26,190 nucleotides of DNA from CAZOKZ01 sp964580585 (lineage in GTDB: Bacteria; Sumerlaeota; Sumerlaeia; SLMS01; JAHLLQ01), in NCBI GenBank assembly GCA_964580585.1, contig CAZOKZ010000063.1:1-26190 (forward strand), written 5' to 3'. Under the pieces are notes generated by a model. It was given only the letters and a program-made list of their open reading frames with translations, ran no database searches and was not told where the DNA came from. How positions within the stretch are numbered: the stretch's first letter is position 1; each line of letters starts with the position of its first letter. The translations under genes were made by a program, and so were the position numbers. This document shows, piece by piece, positions 1-6,769 of this stretch.

Positions 1-1249
1 CCGTCGAAAGTACGATGGAACAACCATAGAGCGTGGCGAGTTGCTTCAATCCATCGAGAATCGTGAGCAAATAGCCCGCAGGTAACGATTGCACTTCGTC
101 CAGGATAATAACGCTACGCGCGACGTTGTGCAACTTGCGGCATCGCGAGGGGCGATTGCTAAACAACGATTCAAAAAATTGCACTGTCGTGGTAATGACG
201 ATGGGGGCGTCCCAGTTTTCAGCCGCGAGCTCCTGTTGCGTGGTAATTTCTGTCCCAAGTGTTTCGCGGCGTTTTTCGGGATCGATGTTGCTGTGATGTT
301 CGAGCACGTTTTCAGCACCAAAAATTCCAGCGTAACGTTTGGCGTTTTGCTCGATGATGCTGGTATAGGGAATCACCACGATCACACGCTCCATGCTGTG
401 TTGCTCGGCATGAGCCAGCGCGAACCGCATCGCGGCCAACGTTTTTCCACCGCCCGTCGGAACTGTCAGCGAAAACAACCCGGGCGTAAGTTCCGCCGCG
501 TGCAGGCAGGCTTCTGAAATCGAACGGCGCACCTGATTGACTAGGCGTTCGGCATTCATGGGACCAAGTCGAGTCATCATTTCAGCGAGATGTGTTTCTA
601 GCCGCGCGCGTAGGTCGCTGATCGGAGCGTACGCCGCCACGCGATTGGCCGACTTCTCGGGATCGCTGAAGGCTTCCGTCGCCAATCGGTCGGCATCCAC
701 GAGCGCAGAGAACAGAAAGCGCGTCCAGAATTCGAAAAACAATGTCCTGTCTTCATTATTAGAAACAACACTCGCTATCCATGGCGGTAAATGCGGAATA
801 GATCGAGAGGCAATATCAGAAGGAACACTCGGTAATGCACCTTGCAGTTCGGAAACTTTTGCATCATTCAAGCGTTCGCCCAAAGGCTTAGGAAAACCAT
901 CGCCAGACTGCTTGAAATTTGCCAAACCCGCATGATGTCCTGCGATCATCCAAGCCAGGAATCGCCCAAGCTTCGGATCGCGCTCAACGGCATGCGCTGC
1001 ACCTGCTCCGGCGTGTTGCTGACGGATCGTGTCGTCCCGCAGACGGGCTTGAAATCGAGGATGATATTTCCCTAGGTCGTGCCATAATCCCGCCAAATAA
1101 GCCCATTCATTCGAGGTGAACGCCTCACTAAATTCAGCAGCTAGGTTTGCGACTTTGTTCAAGTGGTCTTCGAGAAGTTCCCATTCCTCCTCGGTACAAC
1201 CATCCTTGGTATGTGCATAATATCGTATCTGAGTCTGCTGATGCTCCAT
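1..1249 (-). CDS. cas3: CRISPR-associated helicase/nuclease Cas3, N-terminal 416 residues (runs off left edge)
   Basis: The minus strand is open without a stop from an ATG at 1249 to the window edge. Cas3 unwinds and degrades target DNA recruited by Cascade in type I CRISPR immunity. Visible in order: an HD phosphohydrolase domain with WHDLGK (H57, D58), a histidine cluster at H104-H106 (AGHHAG) and ALVDADR near 182-188; Walker A PTGGGKT at about 264-270; motif Ia IPYTSIIEQNA at about 293-303; ENVLEHHS at 313-320; and the helicase motif II variant LDEVQ at 383-387. The reading breaks off at IVLST, just where helicase motif III begins, so the second RecA domain lies outside. A GGGGAG ribosome-binding site sits about 6 nt before the ATG. 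HD fused to helicase and these motif spellings suggest type I-C, but the effector genes that would settle the subtype are not in view. Confidence 0.93.
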   Translation of the reverse strand, partial: MEHQQTQIRYYAHTKDGCTEEEWELLEDHLNKVANLAAEFSEAFTSNEWAYLAGLWHDLGKYHPRFQARLRDDTIRQQHAGAGAAHAVERDPKLGRFLAWMIAGHHAGLANFKQSGDGFPKPLGERLNDAKVSELQGALPSVPSDIASRSIPHLPPWIASVVSNNEDRTLFFEFWTRFLFSALVDADRLATEAFSDPEKSANRVAAYAPISDLRARLETHLAEMMTRLGPMNAERLVNQVRRSISEACLHAAELTPGLFSLTVPTGGGKTLAAMRFALAHAEQHSMERVIVVIPYTSIIEQNAKRYAGIFGAENVLEHHSNIDPEKRRETLGTEITTQQELAAENWDAPIVITTTVQFFESLFSNRPSRCRKLHNVARSVIILDEVQSLPAGYLLTILDGLKQLATLYGCSIVLST

Positions 1250-1578
1250 TCTTCTCTCCCCAGGTAACGTGGAATGCCAGTTGATCGCTGACATCGTGAT
1301 ACCGTGCACGCACCAAAAGCAACAAAAGCGCGAACCATCTACCAATCATCTTGCATTTTTGATATTCACACGAGTGGGGCAAGTTAAATGGTTGAAAAAT
1401 GGAAGGATAAGTCCAGCGCGAACCGAATGTAAATAACAACAACCACAAGAGATCGAGTCATTGAATCAGCTTATTTTTCTGGCGAATAAATAGCGCTTAT
1501 ACAGATACATGAAAACGCAATGGCCAAGCACTATCAGCCGATTTCTCAAAGTGAGACCGTGGGCTCTCGCTGCCTCAT
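1250..1578. other. Non-coding leader region of cas3
   Basis: No convincing gene is seen here; the short open frames have no recognisable content. The region is AT-richer than its surroundings and should contain the cas3 promoter on the minus strand. I cannot assign a -35/-10 pair with confidence. No CRISPR repeats are present. Confidence 0.5.
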
Positions 1579-1626
1579 AGTAGCACATTGTAGCACATGT
1601 GCTAAAAAGTGCTACTTTTGGTGCTA
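1579..1626. promoter_or_regulatory. Cluster of five TAGCAC/GTGCTA hexamers (candidate protein-binding array)
   Basis: TAGCAC occurs at 1581-1586 and 1591-1596. Its complement GTGCTA occurs at 1599-1604, 1609-1614 and 1621-1626. The central pair forms a perfect 14-bp palindrome TAGCACATGTGCTA at 1591-1604, and AGTAGCAC at 1579-1586 pairs with GTGCTACT at 1609-1616. Unit starts are 10, 8, 10 and 12 bp apart, close to one helical turn, as expected for cooperative protein binding. The array lies about 330 bp upstream of cas3 and 60 bp beyond the 3' end of tRNA-Pro. It could be an operator, or arm-type sites of a recombinase acting at the tRNA; the sequence alone does not decide. Confidence 0.6.
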
Positions 1627-1631
1627 TTTTT

Positions 1632-1646
1632 AAGCAGGTGCGCTAG
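1632..1646 (-). repeat. 15-bp copy of an internal tRNA-Pro segment
   Basis: AAGCAGGTGCGCTAG at 1632-1646 is identical and in the same orientation as 1730-1744. That stretch of tRNA-Pro covers the 3' side of the D-arm and the 5' half of the anticodon stem-loop. Similarity fades outside the 15 bp. The anticodon-arm region is a known crossover site for tRNA-targeting tyrosine recombinases, so this may be a relic attachment core. No integrase gene is in the window. Confidence 0.6.
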
Positions 1647-1686
1647 TCGAAACGCAGGGGTATATATTTGATTTTATTGGGGTTAC

Positions 1687-1763
1687 TGGTCGGGACGGTC
1701 AGACTCGAACTGACGACCCCCTGCTCCCAAAGCAGGTGCGCTAGCCAACTGCGCCACGCCCCG
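1687..1763 (-). tRNA. tRNA-Pro (anticodon UGG)
   Basis: A complete 77-nt cloverleaf can be folded on the minus strand. The acceptor strand CGGGGCG pairs with CGTCCCG (one G-U). The D-arm is followed by the anticodon stem CCTGC/GCAGG enclosing loop TTTGGGA, which gives anticodon TGG. The T-arm is GTCAG/CTGAC around TTCGAGT. The discriminator is A and the 3' CCA is encoded. UGG reads CCN proline codons. Confidence 0.95.
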
Positions 1764-1988
1764 ACAGGTGAGGTGAGAGGCTGCGGAGAGGCATGCGCCT
1801 CGTCAATGGGAAATACTGAAATTTTAGGACTGCGTGCATTGGTTTTTCGTGCACGCAATCTCTGTGTTGCGGATGGGCACGGGGGTCACGCAACGTAACG
1901 CGCTGTCACGCGATGGGTTGACCTGCCTTTGGCTTGCGTCGGTTTATCGGGGCACGTCATTTCTTTGCTGTGAATCGGGAATTGTTTG
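1764..1988. other. Intergenic region between tRNA-Pro and the membrane-protein operon, with a dyad
   Basis: No gene is seen. It should hold the tRNA promoter (minus) and the promoter of the following operon (plus). A perfect 8-bp inverted repeat, TGCGTGCA at 1831-1838 and TGCACGCA at 1850-1857 with an 11-nt spacer, could be an operator or a hairpin. No T-run follows it, so it is not an ordinary terminator. Confidence 0.4.
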
Positions 1989-3614
1989 GTGTCAGATATT
2001 TACTCATCCTCCTCTCCGCTCTTACTGTCTCGTCGCGCCTGGTGGGGAGTTGTCGGTATTGTTTTATTTGTGGCGGCGCTGTTGCGGTTGACTGATTTGG
2101 GGGGTGTCCCGCCTGGGGTATTTCGCGATGAGGTGGAGAAAGGTTATTCTGCACTCGAACTTTGGAGCACTGGGCGCCAGGGGGTGATTTTGTCCAATGG
2201 CATGGTGGAATCGAGTCGATTTGCGCCGGTTTTTCTCGATGCAGGAGGTGTGAAAACCTCTGCTATTTATCAATATTTGTCGGCGCCGTTTGTGGGTGCG
2301 TTTGGACTGAATCGCTGGACGACGCGAATTGTGGCGGCGTTGGTCGGGTTGATCACGGTTTGGTTGGCTGGTTGTTTGGCGGGTCGGCTCGAGACAGGTG
2401 AGCATTTCCAGGCGGGTGATCGCCCGATGCCCTATCAACCGGCCGAAGGAGCGGCTGCCTGGGTGGCATTGCTTGCCATGGTATTCGCCGCCGTTTCGCC
2501 AACGCATGTTCTGTTCAGCCGTTGGGCGCAGCAGGGCATCACCGTGCCGTTATTTTTTACGGCGGGAGTTCTGGCGGTGTTGAAGCTTCCCACGATTGCC
2601 GAAAAAAACCAGCGCGCTTTGGCCATCGGTGCCGGGTTTTTGTTTGGTCTTGCGTTTTATGCGTACGCTCCCATGCGGTTGGTTGTCCCATTGATATTAC
2701 TGGGGTTGGCTTGGGAAATGGCAGGAAATTGGCGGCGCCTGGTGCGTATTTACTGGCCAGCGGCTGCTGTTTTTTTTCTCATCGCTATTCCTGTGTTTAT
2801 CTACGCAACAACACAAGGCTCCGGGCGCTTTGCCCGTATTTCTGTTTTTGCCGATCGCTCGTTTTTCGATGGTCTGGCGCTCGCACTGGGGAATTGGCTG
2901 CATCACTTCGACACGCGGTTTTTATTTATGACGGGCGATACGAATCCGCGTCACGCGCTTCCACTGGGTGGACTGTTGGCGTGGGCAGAAACACCATTTT
3001 TTCTTCTTGGTCTGGCGAGCCTCGTGCCCTGGCGACGTTCTGGATCGCGATTGCTTCTTGTCTGGTTGCTTTCTGCGCCTGTGGCCGCTGCCTTGACGAA
3101 TGAAGGCATTCCCCACGCGTTGCGTTCCATCTTGTTTTTTCCCGCGGTTCATCTTATCAGCGCCCGAGGCGTGCTGATCGCGGGACGTTGGCTTGCTCCG
3201 CGACCGCTCGCGGTGATTGTGGCGATTGCCTTCATCGTTTCCGCCAGCCTGACGGGCATTGCGCTTTTCGATCGCATCCAAAAAGACGGTCCTCCTTGGC
3301 AGTACGGCGTGCTGGAAGCGCTCGAAACCCTCTGGCGTGAAAATCCCAATGGGCCGAATGTACTTTCCGCTGAGATTCCATATGCCCATTATTATATTCT
3401 TTATTTTGAACAACCTGAACCAGCGGAATTCCACGAATTTGGTTTTGATGCAACGCGGACAATGATTCTCGCGCCGGGCCAGCCCTTGCCAATGGGTGCT
3501 TGGGTGGCACGACCGAACACGGATCTGTTTGGCCGTGCAGAAGGTTTCGACATCCCCGCGCCGAGTGGCGACCCGTTGGCGCCTCCCGCAATGCGTATTC
3601 GGAGGGGATGGTGA
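1989..3614 (+). CDS. GT-C fold (PMT/ArnT-like) membrane glycosyltransferase
   Basis: A polytopic inner-membrane protein of about 541 residues, resembling glycosyltransferase family 39/83 enzymes that move sugars from polyprenyl-phosphate donors on the outer face of the membrane. The first hydrophobic segment (WWGVVGIVLFVAALL) is followed at once by the loop FRDEVEKGYSALEL, whose acidic pair matches the catalytic first-loop position of GT-C enzymes. Many further hydrophobic helices follow, then a short soluble tail. GTG at 1989 is preferred over the TTG one codon upstream, with a weak CGGGA about 8 nt before it. The stop codon overlaps the next start as TGATG, so the next gene is probably translationally coupled. 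Substrate and acceptor are unknown. Confidence 0.75.
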   Translation: MSDIYSSSSPLLLSRRAWWGVVGIVLFVAALLRLTDLGGVPPGVFRDEVEKGYSALELWSTGRQGVILSNGMVESSRFAPVFLDAGGVKTSAIYQYLSAPFVGAFGLNRWTTRIVAALVGLITVWLAGCLAGRLETGEHFQAGDRPMPYQPAEGAAAWVALLAMVFAAVSPTHVLFSRWAQQGITVPLFFTAGVLAVLKLPTIAEKNQRALAIGAGFLFGLAFYAYAPMRLVVPLILLGLAWEMAGNWRRLVRIYWPAAAVFFLIAIPVFIYATTQGSGRFARISVFADRSFFDGLALALGNWLHHFDTRFLFMTGDTNPRHALPLGGLLAWAETPFFLLGLASLVPWRRSGSRLLLVWLLSAPVAAALTNEGIPHALRSILFFPAVHLISARGVLIAGRWLAPRPLAVIVAIAFIVSASLTGIALFDRIQKDGPPWQYGVLEALETLWRENPNGPNVLSAEIPYAHYYILYFEQPEPAEFHEFGFDATRTMILAPGQPLPMGAWVARPNTDLFGRAEGFDIPAPSGDPLAPPAMRIRRGW

Positions 3615-5836
3615 TGGATCGCGTCGTTTGGCGTCGATTAGCGCTTATTGGCTTTTTCGCCTTGCTTGCCTGGGTCCAGCTTGGTCCTGCGGTTCACCAT
3701 CGCCCCGATGGTCCGTGGTTTCTCTTTGGCGCCGATACCGTATCGAAAGACGCCATTACTCTTCTTTGGATGAACGACCACTTAGTGGAATCCAACGGCA
3801 CGATGCCGTTATGGATGCCGCCGCTCAAAGGTGGACTACCTTCCATCGGTGCTTTTTTATGGACCCCGTTTGCTCCGACCATGTGGACGCATCCATTCGT
3901 GGCGTTTCCATTGGCCCAGCGGGCTCATTTTCTCTGGATGATTTTCTGGCTTGGTTTAGGCGGTTATTGGCTAGGAAGGGTTCTTGGTTTGCGGCGCGTG
4001 GCTGCCTTGCTCCTTGGCACGGGCTGTGGTGTCGGGGGGCATTTTGTTACGCTCATCTACGCAGGACACATGCATAAATGCCTGGCATTGGCTTGGTTGC
4101 CTTGGTTCGCCGGTGGGATGTTGCTCGCGCTGGCTCCCGGAGCGACACGGACTCAAGCCACACGCGGTGTCGCGATAGCGGCGGGGGCCCTTGGGATGGC
4201 TCTGCTGAATGGCCATCCGCAAATTGCCTACACGATGTTGCTTATTTTGGGATTGAGAGTCCTTTTTGCGTTGGCGTCGCGACAATGGTTCGCCCCTGCG
4301 ATCGCAATTGGAGTGGTCGCATTCGGGTGTTTGATCGGCGCGGGTCAGTTGGTGCCTGGACTCGAAATGAGTGCCCTCAGCAATCGCGGGGGTGAAGGCA
4401 TGGCGTTTGCCGAATCCGCCGAAACCAGTTACCCGCCAAGCGAAGCTCTCGAATTCATTCTGCCGCGCATGGCTGGGGATTCCTCGCGCGTTGGATATGG
4501 ACGTTATGCGGGAAAATGGGGCGAACGATTGGTCTCCGATTACGTTGGGGTGTTTGTTTTTTTACTGGCGCTGATGGGCCTGCGGCAACGCGAGCGACGG
4601 CGCGAAATCGCGTTCTGGTGGTTGATCGCGGGTGGCTTTCTGATCATCGGTTTTGGTCGTTACACTCCCATCTACGAGTTTCTATTCCGTTTTTTTCCCG
4701 GTATGACCAGCTTTCGTTCACCCGGCACATATTATTGCGCGGTAGCGCTGGCCTTGCCAATTCTGGGCGCAATGGGCTTCGATCATTTTCTAACCCGCAT
4801 CGAGGACCGCGACCGGATCTTTCGCTCGATTCGAATGTTGGGTATTGGAGCTATTACGTTTGCGTTGGTTTACAGCCTGGCGAATTTCAAGGTCGTGGCG
4901 CTTGGACATCAAGTCTCTGCCACTCCCGACGATCTCGATCTTTGGCGTGCATTTACGTTTCAAACTGCCCTGATGCGGTCGGCGGGGGTGCTCACGTTCG
5001 GGTTCATCCTCCTGGTGGGCGTTGCAGCAGCACGATGCCTTCGGACGCGTTTGATGTTGGCGTTTGCGGTAGTCGCTTTTGTTGCAGGCGACCAGATTTT
5101 GGCCAACCGCGCGTTCCTTTGTGCCGAGGATTGGGCTGCTTATTCCCGCTATCTGGCTCCAACGGCTCTCGACGTCGCACTGGCGGACGAGCAACCGCCG
5201 GTTCGCGTGTTGGAACTTGGCCGTGAGTTGGCAACGCAGCCAATATTGCATGGTCGTGACGCGATATTGGGCTATCACCCGATCGGTTTCCGGAAATTTG
5301 AGGAGCAATTGTCCGACCTCGGTGCCGGAACCCCCGAATGGCGCAACCAGTGGGGCATAAATCGTATCTGGTTTTCTGCCAAGCCGAAAGGCTTGCCAGA
5401 AAATTTCGTCGTCGAGGCTGAATTCCTCACCCCACCGGGAGGAATTCTTGTCCGTGACCCGGGCATAACTTCTGCTGTGTCAATTATGAGCGACGACAAA
5501 TTTGCAAGAACGAATTGGTTAGAATATCGACCCGATCGGCAGGTTCTTCAGATAGCAACCAACGAAAATGCTACCCTTCGCGTGTCAAAAACCGTCGCCC
5601 CTGGTTGGCGATGGAGGCTGGAATCCGAGACCGTTTGGCATGCAGTGCAAGATGTCGCCCTTTTTCAGAAACTCGATATCCCTCCAGGCGGTGCGACCAT
5701 CGTCTGGGAATATCGCCCCTCATCCTATCGTATTGGATTATTCGCGACGGGCATCGGCATTCTGCTGTTTCTAACAACCATGGTTGGTACCTGCGTCAAA
5801 CCAAGCGAATGCAAAGAAAGCCCAGCCTCGTCATGA
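3614..5836 (+). CDS. YfhO-like multi-pass membrane protein
   Basis: A 740-residue membrane protein resembling the YfhO family. In Bacillus subtilis, YfhO works with a CsbB-type transferase in lipoteichoic-acid glycosylation. Visible are an N-terminal signal-anchor (RRLALIGFFALLAWVQLG), a polar loop with GADTVSKDAITLLW and MPLWMPPLKGG typical of the family's first extracytoplasmic loop, about a dozen hydrophobic stretches, and a C-terminal soluble beta-rich domain of roughly 170 residues closed by a last membrane segment (IGLFATGIGILLFLTTMVG). ATG at 3614 is chosen because GGAGG at 3601-3605 lies 8 nt upstream and the codon overlaps the previous stop; ATG at 3608 is an alternative. It sits between a GT-C enzyme and a CPBP protease, pointing to envelope glycan work. 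The exact role is unproven. Confidence 0.75.
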   Translation: MDRVVWRRLALIGFFALLAWVQLGPAVHHRPDGPWFLFGADTVSKDAITLLWMNDHLVESNGTMPLWMPPLKGGLPSIGAFLWTPFAPTMWTHPFVAFPLAQRAHFLWMIFWLGLGGYWLGRVLGLRRVAALLLGTGCGVGGHFVTLIYAGHMHKCLALAWLPWFAGGMLLALAPGATRTQATRGVAIAAGALGMALLNGHPQIAYTMLLILGLRVLFALASRQWFAPAIAIGVVAFGCLIGAGQLVPGLEMSALSNRGGEGMAFAESAETSYPPSEALEFILPRMAGDSSRVGYGRYAGKWGERLVSDYVGVFVFLLALMGLRQRERRREIAFWWLIAGGFLIIGFGRYTPIYEFLFRFFPGMTSFRSPGTYYCAVALALPILGAMGFDHFLTRIEDRDRIFRSIRMLGIGAITFALVYSLANFKVVALGHQVSATPDDLDLWRAFTFQTALMRSAGVLTFGFILLVGVAAARCLRTRLMLAFAVVAFVAGDQILANRAFLCAEDWAAYSRYLAPTALDVALADEQPPVRVLELGRELATQPILHGRDAILGYHPIGFRKFEEQLSDLGAGTPEWRNQWGINRIWFSAKPKGLPENFVVEAEFLTPPGGILVRDPGITSAVSIMSDDKFARTNWLEYRPDRQVLQIATNENATLRVSKTVAPGWRWRLESETVWHAVQDVALFQKLDIPPGGATIVWEYRPSSYRIGLFATGIGILLFLTTMVGTCVKPSECKESPASS

Positions 5837-6627
5837 TCAATATTCCTTATCCCGTTCTTGCCCAAAGCATTTACATGGGGTGTGCCATGGTGGCATGCGC
5901 GGTGGCGCTGTTTGAAGCGGTGGCGCAACCACAGCAAGATCGTCCTCGGATGGGCCGATTGCTCATTGCAGGAATTGGAATCGTTCTTGGTGTTCAAATG
6001 ATCACGAATCTGGCGGCGTATTTTGCCCTTGGCAGTGAAATGATCGGGCAGAAGCTTTTCAGCACAATATCGTTCAATTGGTCGATGTTGACCATGGCAG
6101 CCATCGCGTTGCCCATGGGGTTGCAATGGGATCGCGAGCACCGTTTGCCCTGCGAGGAAGGTCGTTTCTGGATGGTGTACGAGACCACACTTTGCTCTGT
6201 GGCCGTGGTGGGCGTTTCTTGGGCCTGGGTATTGCTGGCAAGTCAGTGGATTCCCGTTGAGGAATCCAAGGAAATCACCGAATTGGTGTCGTCGCCCAAG
6301 GAATGGATGTTCTTTACCCCCATCGCGTTGTTGGCGCCGATTACCGAGGAAATCGTTTTTCGCCTCGCCGTTCAAGGCGGCGCCGAACGAATTCTGAGTA
6401 AATTGGGACAACCCATTTGGCTGGCGATTCCAATCGCCAGCTTGATTTGGGCGCTGGGGCACGCGGGGATGGTTGAACCCATGGGGGTTAAGGAAGTTCA
6501 AATCTTCCTTGTTGGATTGATCATCGGAACGTTGCGTTTACGCCGTGGAATTGGCGCTGCGATTATCGCGCATTTTGTTCTGAATATCATGGCGATGTTG
6601 CTGTACGTGGCACGTTTCGTGATGTAA
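5833..6627 (+). CDS. CPBP family intramembrane glutamic protease
   Basis: A 264-residue polytopic protein of the CPBP (Abi/CAAX protease-like) family, related to eukaryotic Rce1, which cleaves peptides within the membrane. The conserved motifs are intact: EEIVFR with E172, E173 and R177; a second motif with H210 in LIWALGHAG; and a third with H247 and N251 in AHFVLN. Seven or so hydrophobic segments are visible. The start ATG at 5833 overlaps the upstream stop in an ATGA; an in-frame ATG at 5809 would add eight residues. Close coupling to a glycosyltransferase and a YfhO-like protein suggests a shared envelope function, but bacterial members range from bacteriocin immunity to protein maturation, so the substrate is open. 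Confidence 0.88.
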   Translation: MINIPYPVLAQSIYMGCAMVACAVALFEAVAQPQQDRPRMGRLLIAGIGIVLGVQMITNLAAYFALGSEMIGQKLFSTISFNWSMLTMAAIALPMGLQWDREHRLPCEEGRFWMVYETTLCSVAVVGVSWAWVLLASQWIPVEESKEITELVSSPKEWMFFTPIALLAPITEEIVFRLAVQGGAERILSKLGQPIWLAIPIASLIWALGHAGMVEPMGVKEVQIFLVGLIIGTLRLRRGIGAAIIAHFVLNIMAMLLYVARFVM

Positions 6628-6684
6628 TATGCAGTGGAGGTAGGGATCGTACGTGCTCACACGAGCCGACGGCATCCCCCGCCC

Positions 6685-6704
6685 GGAGTGCGGTCCCCGC
6701 CTCC
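6685..6704 (+). terminator. Short GC-rich hairpin after the membrane operon
   Basis: GGAG-T-GCGG (6685-6693) pairs with CCGC-CTCC (6697-6704): eight base pairs, one bulged T and a 3-nt loop, 58 bp after the CPBP stop. The following bases are AT-rich (CAATATATCTT) but do not form a clean T-run, so termination is only possible. Confidence 0.3.
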
Positions 6705-6769
6705 CAATATATCTTCGGTAAAAAGTAGAAACCACACCACTCAATTCAATTTAAAGAGCTAATGCTGTC

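Noticed and set aside
89..1119. Several plus-strand open frames opposite cas3
   Set aside because: They are shadows of the continuous Cas3 frame on the minus strand, which has full HD and helicase motifs.
415..1424. Recurring AGCGCGAACC (415, 1327, 1415, also 21525)
   Set aside because: One copy is inside cas3 coding sequence and the spacing is irregular. It is likely chance in sequence rich in GCG and CGAA.
1134..1448. 104-codon minus-strand open frame overlapping the cas3 start
   Set aside because: It overlaps the cas3 N-terminus out of frame, has no ribosome-binding site and no recognisable content.
1..1700. Possible CRISPR array near cas3
   Set aside because: No regularly spaced repeats of 25-40 bp exist here. 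The hexamer cluster is too short and too closely spaced to be an array.
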